Assembly: GCA_036654415.1 (NCBI GenBank)
Contig: JAVVSB010000001.1
Coordinates: 1 to 64,000 of the forward strand
Source: Mucinivorans sp036654415
Lineage (GTDB): Bacteria; Bacteroidota; Bacteroidia; Bacteroidales; Rikenellaceae
Reading direction: 5' to 3'
Length of the DNA stretch: 64,000 bases
The position numbers and the translations under genes were made by a program. Shown here piece after piece: positions 42,865-51,657 of the stretch. The stretch's first letter is position 1. Each line of letters begins with the position of its first letter. The notes beneath the pieces were generated by a model. It saw only the letters and a list, made by a program, of their open reading frames with translations. It did no database searches and was not told the DNA's origin.

Positions 42865-45660
42865 TTGGAGATACATATAAAGGGGGCCCGCGTTCATAAC
42901 CTCAAAAATATAGAGCTTCGTATTGCTCACAACAAATTAGTTGTCATCACTGGGCTATCGGGAAGTGGTAAATCGACACTGGCCTTCGACACCATCTTTG
43001 CCGAGGGGCAGAGGCGGTATGTGGAGAGCTTATCGGCTTATGCGCGCCAATTTTTGGGACGTATCGATAAACCAGACGTAGACAGCATTACAGGTATCGC
43101 TCCAGCTATTGCCGTAGAGCAAAAGGTCTCGACGCGCAACGCCCGCTCAACGGTGGGTACCTCGACCGAGATATACGAATACATGCGCCTGCTCTATGCG
43201 CGAGCAGGTGAAACATTTTCTCCCATAAGTGGGGTCAAAGTCAAAGCCCACTCGGTGCAGGATGTAGTGGACTACATACTCTCGCAGGAGGAGCAAAGCA
43301 GAATTATGATTGCCGCTCCTGTACAATTGGAGCAAAACCAAGGCCTTATCGAAAAGCTCACATTGCTATTGGGACAAGGCTTCCAACGCATTGTTGTGGA
43401 TGGAGTGGTAGTTGAGATTGAAGACTTTCTACAATCAAGTGGCAGCGTAAGTGAGTTTGCCGTGCTCATAGACCGTGTGGTTGTGGGTGGCGACAAATCA
43501 CTACGCGGCGAACTCACCACCAGAGTATTTGACTCAGCACAACGCGCTTTTACAATCAGCACGGGTCAGTGTTGGGTATATGTGGCGGGAATTGAACCAC
43601 ACCTCGAAAAATTTTCGCGCAGCTTTCAGGCCGATGGCATAGATTTCGACGTGCCACACGAACACCTATTTAGCTTCAACAACCCGCTGGGAGCCTGTCC
43701 CCGTTGCGAAGGCTATGGTCGCGTGGTGGGCATTGATGAGGATTTGGTGATTCCAGATAAAAGCAAATCCATATACGACGACGCGGTGGCCTGCTGGCGC
43801 GGAGAGACCATGCGAGAGTGGAAAAATGGACTTATCGCTGCTGCTCAGAATAATAATATACCCATCCACAAACCATTTTATGAACTATCGCGCGAACAAA
43901 AACTGCTACTATGGACTGGAGGGCAAGGTTTTGCTGGATTGAACGATTTTTTTTCAATGCTAGAAAAAGAGCGCTACAAAATTCAATACCGGGTTATGCT
44001 CTCACGCTATACAGGTAAGAGCATCTGTGGCGAATGTCTGGGCGGAAGGCTCCGAAAAGAGGCCACCTGGGTCAAAATAGGAGGACGCGACATAACCGAG
44101 CTCTCGATGATGCCCATCAACGAATTACAACAATTCTTTGCAACACTTGAGCTCCAGCCTTGGCAAGCAACCATTGCCGAAAGATTACTGACTGAAATAA
44201 CAACGCGCCTGCAATACCTTATGGATGTGGGGCTTGGATACTTAACACTCGACCGACAAAGTTCTACCCTCTCGGGAGGAGAAAGCCAACGTATCAATCT
44301 GGCCACCTCGCTGGGCAGCTCGCTAGTGGGTTCGTTATATATTTTAGACGAGCCTAGCATAGGGTTGCATCCACGTGATACTGCACGACTTATAGGAGTA
44401 TTACGTCAGCTACGAGACCTGGGAAACACAGTGATTGTTGTGGAACACGAAGCTGAAATTATTCGCGCAGCCGACATTCTAATCGACATGGGCCCCATGG
44501 CAGGGGTAAATGGAGGCGAAGTGGTCTTTTGCGGGCCATTAGACAAGATAGAATCAGTAATAGACAAAAGCCTGACAGCCAAATATCTGCTAGGAATAGA
44601 AAAAATAGAACCACCAAAAAAAGCACGAAAATGGAACAGCTATATCGAAATAGTGGGAGCCAGACAAAATAACCTTAAAAACATTAACGTTAAAATCCCA
44701 TTAGGAGTAATTAGTTGTATCACAGGAGTTAGCGGTAGTGGAAAATCATCCTTAGTGAGTGAAATACTCTACCCTGCCCTAAGACGCTACCTAACTGAAA
44801 CTGGCATGCGTCCAGGTGACTTCGACTCCCTGGAGGGAGACATCCAGAAAATAAGTGGCGTGGAGTTGGTTGACCAAAATCCAATTGGCAAGTCAATGCG
44901 CTCGAACCCTGTCACTTACCTCAAGGCATACGACGATATTCGCCGTCTATATTCCGAATTACCAGCAGCCAAAGCAATGCGCTACGACCCATCTACTTTT
45001 TCGTTCAATATAGCAGGTGGACGGTGTGAAGAGTGTAAAGGTGAAGGAATTATACATATTGAGATGCAATTTATGGCAGACGTAGAACTGCTATGCGAAA
45101 GTTGTTCGGGCAAACGATTCAAAGAGTCCATTTTGGATATAAAATATCATGACAAATCAATTTATGATGTACTGGAGATGAGTGTGGACGAGGCACTTGA
45201 CTTTTTTGGATTATATAATGACAAGATAAACGCTAAAATAATTGAGAAATTAAAAATCCTATCGGACATTGGCCTGGGGTACATAAAGCTGGGACAGGCC
45301 TCCTCTACGCTCTCGGGTGGTGAGAGCCAAAGAGTTAAGCTTGCCTCTTTTTTGCTTAAAGAAAATTCGACAAAACCGCTGCTTTTTATCTTTGACGAGC
45401 CCACAACAGGACTCCACTTCCACGACATACGCAAACTACTAGATGCCTTTAACGCACTAATATCCAAAGGACATACCATTGTCATAGTGGAACACAATAT
45501 GGACGTAATAAAGTGCGCCGACTGGATTATTGACTTGGGTCCTGACGGTGGTCTGGCGGGTGGAAACCTACTCTTCGAGGGAACACCTCAAGAGCTAATA
45601 AAAAATTGCACCAACAGCTTAACGGGGCAGTACTTAAAAGAAAATAATGAAAGAATATAG
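42865..45660 (+). CDS. uvrA: Excinuclease ABC subunit A
   Basis: DNA damage sensor of nucleotide excision repair. The 931-residue product has two ABC modules: Walker A GLSGSGKST and GVSGSGKSS, signatures LSGGESQRINLA and LSGGESQRVKLA, with Walker B LYILDEPSIGLH and LFIFDEPTTGLH. Zinc motifs include CPRCEGYG, CGECLGGRLRKEA and CEECKGEGIIHIEMQFMADVELLCESC. The start is a TTG at 42865, seven bases after pyrI, giving the family start (M)EIHIKGARVHNLKNI; no ATG is available. Its end overlaps the M16 peptidase gene by 14 bases. A second uvrA may exist elsewhere, as often in Bacteroidota. Confidence 0.96.
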   Translation: MEIHIKGARVHNLKNIELRIAHNKLVVITGLSGSGKSTLAFDTIFAEGQRRYVESLSAYARQFLGRIDKPDVDSITGIAPAIAVEQKVSTRNARSTVGTSTEIYEYMRLLYARAGETFSPISGVKVKAHSVQDVVDYILSQEEQSRIMIAAPVQLEQNQGLIEKLTLLLGQGFQRIVVDGVVVEIEDFLQSSGSVSEFAVLIDRVVVGGDKSLRGELTTRVFDSAQRAFTISTGQCWVYVAGIEPHLEKFSRSFQADGIDFDVPHEHLFSFNNPLGACPRCEGYGRVVGIDEDLVIPDKSKSIYDDAVACWRGETMREWKNGLIAAAQNNNIPIHKPFYELSREQKLLLWTGGQGFAGLNDFFSMLEKERYKIQYRVMLSRYTGKSICGECLGGRLRKEATWVKIGGRDITELSMMPINELQQFFATLELQPWQATIAERLLTEITTRLQYLMDVGLGYLTLDRQSSTLSGGESQRINLATSLGSSLVGSLYILDEPSIGLHPRDTARLIGVLRQLRDLGNTVIVVEHEAEIIRAADILIDMGPMAGVNGGEVVFCGPLDKIESVIDKSLTAKYLLGIEKIEPPKKARKWNSYIEIVGARQNNLKNINVKIPLGVISCITGVSGSGKSSLVSEILYPALRRYLTETGMRPGDFDSLEGDIQKISGVELVDQNPIGKSMRSNPVTYLKAYDDIRRLYSELPAAKAMRYDPSTFSFNIAGGRCEECKGEGIIHIEMQFMADVELLCESCSGKRFKESILDIKYHDKSIYDVLEMSVDEALDFFGLYNDKINAKIIEKLKILSDIGLGYIKLGQASSTLSGGESQRVKLASFLLKENSTKPLLFIFDEPTTGLHFHDIRKLLDAFNALISKGHTIVIVEHNMDVIKCADWIIDLGPDGGLAGGNLLFEGTPQELIKNCTNSLTGQYLKENNERI

Positions 45661-46870
45661 CATAATAACACTATCCAATGGCATTCGCTGTGTACATAAA
45701 CACACAAAATCACCAGTGGCATACCTAGCCATAACCGTTGGTAGCGGCACACGAGATGAGGCAGAAACGGAACACGGAGTGGCTCATCTGGTTGAACATA
45801 TGCTTTTTAAGGGTACTCAAAAACGGACAACCTACCAAGTAAATAACCGACTAGAAGGGGGAGGTGGAGAACTAAACGCCTACACAACAAAGGAGGAGAC
45901 TGTTGTGCACGCTACATGCCTTAAGAGCGACTACCTCAAGGCATTAGACCTACTAACAGACATGATTTTTAACTCCAAATACCCTCCATCGGAGATTGAC
46001 CGAGAGCGCAATGTGATTATTGACGAGATAAATTCCTATAAAGATGCTCCATCGGAGTTGATATTCGATGATTTTGAGGAGCTTATCTTTGCTGACTCCT
46101 CGCTGGGACGTAATATTTTAGGAAGTAAACCTGTGTTACGCAAACTCAAACGTGACGACATCACAACTTTTGTGTCACGAACCTACAACACAGACCAAAT
46201 TGTGGTTTCAAGTAGTGCCAATATTTCGCACGAACGTTTTGCAGAATTATGCAATAAAGTTTTGGCTAATATTCCAGCGAATCTACGAACATGGGAACGA
46301 AAAACGACCGAACGAAAAGTTGTATTTGATATTGAAAAAAGTAAAAGCACCCACCAAGTACACACTCTGCTCGGGGGGTATGCCTACTCAATACACGAGC
46401 CTCAGAGATTAGCTTTTACGCTACTCATCAATATATTAGGTGGAGCATCATCACTTTCAATCTTGAATCAGGTATTGCGCGAAAAAAATGCCCTAACTTA
46501 CGGAGTAGATGCCTGTTACACTCCTTACGCCTCGGAGGGAGTATGGATGATTTATTTTGGTTGCGAGGCCACAAAACACGACAAGGCAATGGAACTAATT
46601 TTGGAACAACTCTCAATTTTAAGAAACACTCCACTGACAACCAATAAATTATCACGCCTTAAGAGACAGTTTATCGGACAGTTAACACTAGCATCCGACA
46701 ATTCAGAATCTCTGCTACAAAGCATTGCAAAAAGTTTGCTTACCTTTGGGGAATTTGAAGATATGGATTCTGTGATTCACAGAATAACAGAGGTGACACC
46801 TGCCGAGATTCAAGCCGTTGCACAAGATGTGCTGGATGAAAAAAACATAAGTAAACTGATATACAGATGA
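45647..46870 (+). CDS. M16-family zinc peptidase
   Basis: Processing-peptidase-like metalloprotease (pitrilysin family M16). The 407-residue product has the inverted zinc motif HLVEH in EHGVAHLVEHMLFKGT and the downstream glutamate in ERNVIIDEINSYKD, then the second-half domain with LLGGYAYSIHEPQRLAFTLLINILGG. It is a single-chain enzyme of the YmxG/PepR type; no signal peptide, so cytoplasmic. It overlaps uvrA by 14 bases and the methyltransferase by 4. The second domain lacks a zinc site, as usual. Substrate unknown. Confidence 0.92.
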   Translation: MKEYSIITLSNGIRCVHKHTKSPVAYLAITVGSGTRDEAETEHGVAHLVEHMLFKGTQKRTTYQVNNRLEGGGGELNAYTTKEETVVHATCLKSDYLKALDLLTDMIFNSKYPPSEIDRERNVIIDEINSYKDAPSELIFDDFEELIFADSSLGRNILGSKPVLRKLKRDDITTFVSRTYNTDQIVVSSSANISHERFAELCNKVLANIPANLRTWERKTTERKVVFDIEKSKSTHQVHTLLGGYAYSIHEPQRLAFTLLINILGGASSLSILNQVLREKNALTYGVDACYTPYASEGVWMIYFGCEATKHDKAMELILEQLSILRNTPLTTNKLSRLKRQFIGQLTLASDNSESLLQSIAKSLLTFGEFEDMDSVIHRITEVTPAEIQAVAQDVLDEKNISKLIYR

Positions 46871-47499
46871 CAACAGAGCAATATATTCTACAATCTATCA
46901 CTCCAGAGGACGAGGTACTCAGAGAGTTGGTACGCCAGACTAACCTGACCACCATCCACCCTCGTATGCTCTCGGGCCACCTTCAGGGTGAACTACTTAG
47001 AATATTAACCTTGATAGTGGCTCCAAAAAACGTCTTAGAGTTGGGTACATTTACTGGATATTCAGCCATTTGCATTGCCAGAGGACTAAGCGAGGAGGCA
47101 AAAATACACACGGTGGATTCAAATGATGAGCTTGAGCATATTAGCTCTACATTTTTTCAAAAAGCAGGAGTAGCAAAGAAAATAATACAATATTATGGCA
47201 GGGCTTTAGATATAATACCCTCGATGAAGCAAAAATTTGAACTGATATTTATTGATGCTGACAAACGCGAATACAGCCAATATTACGAATCATTATTCAA
47301 ATATAATCTTGTAGAGAGTGGAAGCCTAATTTTGGCCGACAACGTGCTGTGGTATGGCAAAGTGACAGAAAAGCCATCACCACATGACACTCAAAGTCAA
47401 GGTATTATATCATTCAATAGACTTATTGCTGAAGACACCAGGGTAGACAAAATAATTTTGCCACTCAGAGACGGATTAACACTAATTAGAGTAAAATAA
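46867..47499 (+). CDS. SAM-dependent O-methyltransferase
   Basis: Member of the class I O-methyltransferase family 3 (TrmR/YrrM, catechol-OMT-like). The 210-residue product has the SAM motif VLELGTFTGYSAICIARGL, the acidic IHTVDSNDELEH, the metal-binding FELIFIDADKREYSQYYE with GGS-type LVESGSLILADNVLWYGKV. Related proteins include the tRNA methyltransferase TrmR and small-molecule enzymes, so the substrate is open. It overlaps the M16 gene by four bases (ATGA) and the butyrate kinase gene by one (TAATG). Confidence 0.9.
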   Translation: MTTEQYILQSITPEDEVLRELVRQTNLTTIHPRMLSGHLQGELLRILTLIVAPKNVLELGTFTGYSAICIARGLSEEAKIHTVDSNDELEHISSTFFQKAGVAKKIIQYYGRALDIIPSMKQKFELIFIDADKREYSQYYESLFKYNLVESGSLILADNVLWYGKVTEKPSPHDTQSQGIISFNRLIAEDTRVDKIILPLRDGLTLIRVK

Positions 47500-48581
47500 T
47501 GAACACATTTAGAATCCTGGCCATAAATCCTGGCTCAACATCCACTAAAATAGCCATTTACGACAATGAATCCATGATTTTTGGGACCTCAATAAGTCAT
47601 AACAGCCAGCAAATAAGCAATTTTACCAGCGTAAGTGACCAGTTCGCTTTCCGACGCCAGGAAATTTTAGAAGCCATAAAAAAAGCAGGTATCGAACTTG
47701 CATCCATAAATACTGTAGTGGGGCGGGGGGGACTGCTCCACCCCATGACATCTGGGGTTTATGAAGTTAATGAATTGATGCTGCGCGATTTAAAAAACTC
47801 CCCCATTGGCCAACACGCCTCTAATTTAGGCGGATTAATAGCCCATGACATTGCGCAATCGCTCCACAATGTAAAGGCTTATATAGCTGACCCTGTGGTG
47901 GTTGACGAACTACAAGAGGTGGCAAGATTAACGGGGATAAAGGGGGTGGAGCGTCACTCTATTTTTCATGCCCTAAACCAGAAAGCCGTAGCCAGAGAAT
48001 GGGCTAAAGAGCATGGAACTCAGTATGATAAGAGTAATCTTATTGTGGCTCATATGGGCGGTGGTATCTCGGTGGGGGCGCACCGCTGCGGCGAGGTGGT
48101 GGACGTAAACAACGCACTGGATGGAGAAGGGCCATATACCCCCGAAAGGGCAGGCTCAATGCCATGTTGTAATGTTGTGGAGATGTGCATGAGTGGAACA
48201 TACTCCAGAGCTGAACTATATCAGCTACTCTGCGGACGCGGAGGATTAGTCTCGCTATTGGGAACCAACCAGGTTATCAAAGCCCTAGAGATGGCAAAAA
48301 GCGACCCATGGGCTAAATTAGTGATGGATGGGATGGTTTATAATATCGCAAAAAACATTGGACAGATGGCTGTAGTGCTATGCGGCAAAGTGGATGCCAT
48401 TATACTAACAGGAGGGATTGCCCATAGCAGAAAAATTACAGATGAGATTAGTTCGATGGTAGATTTTATTGCACCAGTGGTTGTCTACCCAGGTGAGGAC
48501 GAGATGAAAGCCTTGGCTCAAAACGCCCTCCGTGTAATCAACGGCGAGACCCAGGTCAAGCAATACCTTGGGGCACAATAA
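47499..48581 (+). CDS. buk: Butyrate kinase
   Basis: Acetokinase-family enzyme converting butyryl (or isobutyryl) phosphate and ADP to the acid and ATP. The 360-residue length and motifs fit Buk rather than acetate kinase: ILAINPGSTSTKIAIYDNE, VVGRGGLLHPMTSGVYEVNELML, ASNLGGLIAHDIAQ, DPVVVDELQEVARLTGIKGVERHSIFHALNQKAVAREWA, AHMGGGISVGAHR, GPYTPERAGSMP and LTGGIAHS. No phosphotransbutyrylase gene is adjacent. It is the last gene of the long plus-strand unit, and the convergent HAD gene ends four bases away with no hairpin between. Confidence 0.94.
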   Translation: MNTFRILAINPGSTSTKIAIYDNESMIFGTSISHNSQQISNFTSVSDQFAFRRQEILEAIKKAGIELASINTVVGRGGLLHPMTSGVYEVNELMLRDLKNSPIGQHASNLGGLIAHDIAQSLHNVKAYIADPVVVDELQEVARLTGIKGVERHSIFHALNQKAVAREWAKEHGTQYDKSNLIVAHMGGGISVGAHRCGEVVDVNNALDGEGPYTPERAGSMPCCNVVEMCMSGTYSRAELYQLLCGRGGLVSLLGTNQVIKALEMAKSDPWAKLVMDGMVYNIAKNIGQMAVVLCGKVDAIILTGGIAHSRKITDEISSMVDFIAPVVVYPGEDEMKALAQNALRVINGETQVKQYLGAQ

Positions 48582-48585
48582 AATA

Positions 48586-49242
48586 CTATTCAACAAACAG
48601 TTCGTGTACAGTTTGAGAGGGGATTAGGTGGTGGACATGAAGCCCCAAAAGAGCTGGTTCGACCAAATTAGGCTCATTGTCGTCAATGAATAGTGTCTCG
48701 GTAGGCTCAATGGATGTAATGTCCAACACACGTTGATAAATTTCACGTCCTGGCTTGCGAAGACACAACACATCGGAATAGAAGACCCTATCAAAAAAGG
48801 AGTCAAATGTGCGCCCCCAAGGGTTGGTCATAGCAAAATTACGTTCAAAACAAAGGTGGTGTGGAAAGTTGGTATTGCTAAGCAAGAAGAGCTTGTAGCC
48901 ACTCACACGCAGAGAATCCAACAGTTCAAAATTAGCCCAATTAAATGGCAAAAGCAATGCACACCACGCCTTTTCTAACTCCTCCCGCGAGGGTTGTGCA
49001 CTTGAACAAGTGAACATTCCACTCAGAGAGTCAAAAAATTCGGAGTCACTGATGGCTCCAATCTCGGATTCCAAAAAGATTCCCCTATTATTAGGGTGAA
49101 TCGAAGAACGCTCTAAACCAGTAAGACCAAGCTTAGCAAAAGCATTGAGAGACAACTGTATATCAATATCTAGAAGTACGCCACCAAAATCAAAAATAAT
49201 ATTTTTAACATCTCTAAACTTAGGATTTTTTAATTTTTTCAT
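48586..49242 (-). CDS. HAD-family phosphatase (subfamily IA)
   Basis: The 218-residue protein has the HAD motif I DFGGVLLDID, a helical cap (about 25-95), motif II LFLLSNTN, motif III lysine in VLCLRKPGREIYQRVL and motif IV TLFIDDNEPN. The FDFGGVL start and SNTN belong to the group that includes alpha-D-glucose-1-phosphatase YihX. The substrate cannot be predicted. It is convergent with buk, four bases apart. Upstream, between its ATG and the next gene, lies only a terminator, and I see no TAnnTTTG box. Confidence 0.88.
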   Translation of the reverse strand: MKKLKNPKFRDVKNIIFDFGGVLLDIDIQLSLNAFAKLGLTGLERSSIHPNNRGIFLESEIGAISDSEFFDSLSGMFTCSSAQPSREELEKAWCALLLPFNWANFELLDSLRVSGYKLFLLSNTNFPHHLCFERNFAMTNPWGRTFDSFFDRVFYSDVLCLRKPGREIYQRVLDITSIEPTETLFIDDNEPNLVEPALLGLHVHHLIPSQTVHELFVE

Positions 49243-49259
49243 GTGATTTATTTTTTGAA

Positions 49260-49297
49260 AAAAAGCCCTCGAAACAAAGATTTCGAGGGCTTTTTAT
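49260..49297 (-). terminator. Terminator before HAD gene (for coiled-coil gene)
   Basis: AAAAAGCCCTCGAAA (49260-49274) pairs with TTTCGAGGGCTTTTT (49281-49295), a 15-bp perfect stem with a U-rich tail in both directions. It ends the coiled-coil gene transcribed from the right. Confidence 0.85.
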
Positions 49298-49313
49298 TGA
49301 GTCATTTCAGACT

Positions 49314-50240
49314 CTATTTAAGAATTATCATATTCTGCCCCACCAAGTAATCGTCCATGTAGACCATAACAGTGTAAGAACCAGCTTCGATACCTCCGCC
49401 GTTATAGTAAACGCTCACACTCAAATCCTCATTCTGATAGTCAACAGCACGAGAAACCGTATAGGCCGTTGTGCGCCCCTCGAAAGAGAAAGTTGTGCCT
49501 TGATTTTCGAGCATATCATAACCCTGTGGGCCGATGATACGAACATAGACCGTTCGCTCACCAGGGGTGGCAAGGTCGTTAGCTGCAAGTATAAAGGTGG
49601 TTATGAGACGTTTGGCCTGCTTAGCACGATTGACATCCTTATCCTTGGCCGACACTGCACGTAGGCTGATATCACGAGCTCGGATAATCTCGCCACGCTT
49701 AACCTTAGAGTTTAACTCGCTAGCCTTCTCCTCGGCAGCCTCGGTGCGAGTTCGATAAGACGAGAGTTCACGACGCATCCCCAAATTCTCGCCCACCAAC
49801 TTTTTATTCAAGGTGTTAAGCGAATCTATCTGACGAACAAAACCCTGCATGGCTGTACGTAAAGTCCCCAGTTCACGTTCATATGCCTTAAATTTGGCAT
49901 ACGAAATATTACGCTCTTTTTTAAGTTTGGTCATCAAAGAGTCGGCTTTATGACGCTCTGTCTCAAGGTTTTGATTTAGGGTGTCGTTGTCGAACTTCAA
50001 GATGCTCATATCACCCATAACCACCCCAAGGCGGCTGGTGAGTGTATCCATCTCTATTTTGAGAGCCTCCTCGTCAACCTTGGCTCGCTCCACTGACCGC
50101 CAATAGAGAAACGAGACTGCACCAAGCACAATAAGCAAAATAGCTATTGCAATAATGAGCCCCTTTTGGGCATTGGCATTCTGAGGTTCCTGAGGATAGT
50201 CATTGTACTCTGGGTACTCTTGGTTTGATTGATATTCCAT
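49314..50240 (-). CDS. Membrane-anchored coiled-coil protein
   Basis: I do not recognise a named family with certainty. The 308-residue product has an acidic, Q/N/P/Y-rich N-terminus (about 1-26), one membrane helix (GLIIAIAILLIVLGAVSFLYW, about 27-47), a long coiled coil (about 50-180) and a C-terminal globular part (about 195-308) rich in beta-strands: RLITTFILAANDLATPGERTVYVRIIGPQG, FSFEGRTTAYTVS, SVYYNGGGIEAGSYTVMVYMDDYLVGQ. The topology suggests an inner-membrane anchor with the coiled coil and sandwich in the periplasm. The ATG at 50240 was chosen over one 20 codons upstream because it follows the promoter leader. Single gene, own promoter and terminator. Confidence 0.85.
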   Translation of the reverse strand: MEYQSNQEYPEYNDYPQEPQNANAQKGLIIAIAILLIVLGAVSFLYWRSVERAKVDEEALKIEMDTLTSRLGVVMGDMSILKFDNDTLNQNLETERHKADSLMTKLKKERNISYAKFKAYERELGTLRTAMQGFVRQIDSLNTLNKKLVGENLGMRRELSSYRTRTEAAEEKASELNSKVKRGEIIRARDISLRAVSAKDKDVNRAKQAKRLITTFILAANDLATPGERTVYVRIIGPQGYDMLENQGTTFSFEGRTTAYTVSRAVDYQNEDLSVSVYYNGGGIEAGSYTVMVYMDDYLVGQNMIILK

Positions 50241-50297
50241 TGTTTGTAATAAATTATTTTGGCCCCCAAAAGGAGACCTACACCTTTTATAGTGCAC

Positions 50298-50328
50298 CAA
50301 AGATATTAATTATTCAACGATTTACAAA
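50298..50328 (-). promoter_or_regulatory. Promoter of the coiled-coil gene
   Basis: Minus-strand TATCTTTG (plus 50298-50305) with TTTG (plus 50325-50328) 19 bases upstream. Predicted leader about 50 bases. Confidence 0.7.
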
Positions 50329-50346
50329 ATTTTATGGCAATTTTCT

Positions 50347-51558
50347 TTAACGATAAACGCCACCCTTAAGTGTGGCTACCTCGCGCTCGGTGAGATGCCT
50401 CCAAAATCCACGACGCAACCCCATCTTAGTAAAACCAGCAAAGTAGACCCTGTCAAGACGCACCACATCGTAACCAAGGCTTTCAAACATACGACGAATA
50501 ATACGATTACGGCCCGAATGGATTTCGACACCAACCTCCTTACTATTGCCATCAACAAATGAAACCTCGTCAGCATGAATTTCGCCATCTTCGAGCTCAA
50601 CCCCCTTGACCAGCTTCTCTAAATCAGCCTCAGTGCAAGGTTTGTCGAGAAAAACATGATAAATCTTACGTTTTTCAAAACTTGGGTGAGTTAGCTCCAT
50701 GGTCATCTGGCCATCGTTGGTGAGCAGCAACACCCCTGTGGTGTTTTTATCGAGACGCCCCACAGGATAGACGCGTTCTTTAATCTGACCTTTGAGCAAA
50801 TCCACTACACTCTTATCATTATGAGGGTCATCTACCGAAGTGACAAAGCCTTTAGGTTTATTCATTATGACATAGACCATTTTTTCGCCACGAAGTTGTT
50901 CGCCACGAAGTTCTACCTTGTCAGCGCGCAAGACCTTGGTACCAAGCTCTGTAATGACAACGCCATTGACAGTAACCTCACCCAAAGTAATCATATCGTC
51001 GGCCTGACGGCGTGAGCACACCCCTGACATGGCGATAAAACGATTCAGGCGAATGGGCTCAGTTGGGTCCTCAAGCTTAATTGGCGCAGCACCCTTAGCA
51101 CGTACCTTTTCTGGTTTACGCGAACGTAGAGCTAAGCTACGACCACCATCACCCTCAAATTTTTCACCCTCAAAAGGTTTATCGGCACGGTCGAAAGCAC
51201 GCTTATCCTCACGATTAAAAATAGGTTTATCACTGTGACTAAATGGTTTGCGGTCATCTCGATTAGATGGGCGACGGTCGTCTCGGTTGAAGGCGGGACG
51301 CTCATCTCGATTGAATGGGCGGCGGTCGTCTCGGTTGAAGGAGGGACGCTCATCTCGATTGAATGGGCGACGGTCGTCTCGGTTGAAGGAGGGACGCTCA
51401 TCTCGATTAGATGGGCGACGGTCGTCTCGGTTGAAGGAGGGACGCTCGGGCCGTGGGGCACGCTCTGTTACTGGACGTTGTTCTCTCTGCTCGGGGGCAG
51501 GTGTTGAGCTACGGTCATCACGACGGAAAAAGCTCGTTCTTGGTCTTTGATTTGCCAT
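50347..51558 (-). CDS. RluB-like pseudouridine synthase with repetitive basic N-terminus
   Basis: Pseudouridine synthase of the RsuA/RluB group acting on 23S rRNA. The 403-residue product has a long low-complexity N-terminus (about 1-165, rich in R, D, N, F, P), including four near-identical 16-residue units (39-102). The S4 domain follows (about 168-225: IRLNRFIAMSGVCSRRQADDMI), then the core with catalytic D270 in VGRLDKNTTGVLLLTNDG and GRNRIIRRMFESLGYDVVRLDRV. The start at 51558 is eight codons inside a longer reading and follows a -7 box. The N-terminal tract resembles RNA-binding RGG/RDD-type disordered regions; it probably helps RNA contact or condensation. This is inference. Confidence 0.92.
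   Translation of the reverse strand: MANQRPRTSFFRRDDRSSTPAPEQREQRPVTERAPRPERPSFNRDDRRPSNRDERPSFNRDDRRPFNRDERPSFNRDDRRPFNRDERPAFNRDDRRPSNRDDRKPFSHSDKPIFNREDKRAFDRADKPFEGEKFEGDGGRSLALRSRKPEKVRAKGAAPIKLEDPTEPIRLNRFIAMSGVCSRRQADDMITLGEVTVNGVVITELGTKVLRADKVELRGEQLRGEKMVYVIMNKPKGFVTSVDDPHNDKSVVDLLKGQIKERVYPVGRLDKNTTGVLLLTNDGQMTMELTHPSFEKRKIYHVFLDKPCTEADLEKLVKGVELEDGEIHADEVSFVDGNSKEVGVEIHSGRNRIIRRMFESLGYDVVRLDRVYFAGFTKMGLRRGFWRHLTEREVATLKGGVYR
51253..51444 (-). repeat. Four 48-bp tandem repeats inside the RluB-like gene
   Basis: Four consecutive units of 48 bp encode RPSFNRDDRRPFNRDE with small changes (S/F and E/D, one S to A). The DNA is nearly identical between units, so copy number may vary. 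Two further degenerate units follow (RKPFSHSDKPIFNRED and beyond). Confidence 0.9.
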
Positions 51559-51578
51559 TATTATTGTTAAAATATCCA

Positions 51579-51586
51579 CAAAAGTA
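51579..51586 (-). promoter_or_regulatory. -7 box of the RluB-like gene
   Basis: Minus-strand TACTTTTG (plus 51579-51586), 20 bases from the ATG at 51558. No good -33 element at the usual distance. Confidence 0.55.
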
Positions 51587-51657
51587 CTAATTTATTATTT
51601 ACAAACGTATAAATATAAAAATTTATCTAACTTTACAAATTACTTAATTATGACACA

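Noticed and set aside
51244..51445. Regular repeats as a CRISPR array
   Set aside because: Units are contiguous without spacers and encode a protein repeat.
51235..51550. Long plus-strand readings opposite the tandem repeats
   Set aside because: They are antisense shadows caused by the 48-bp periodicity, with repetitive translation and no start context.
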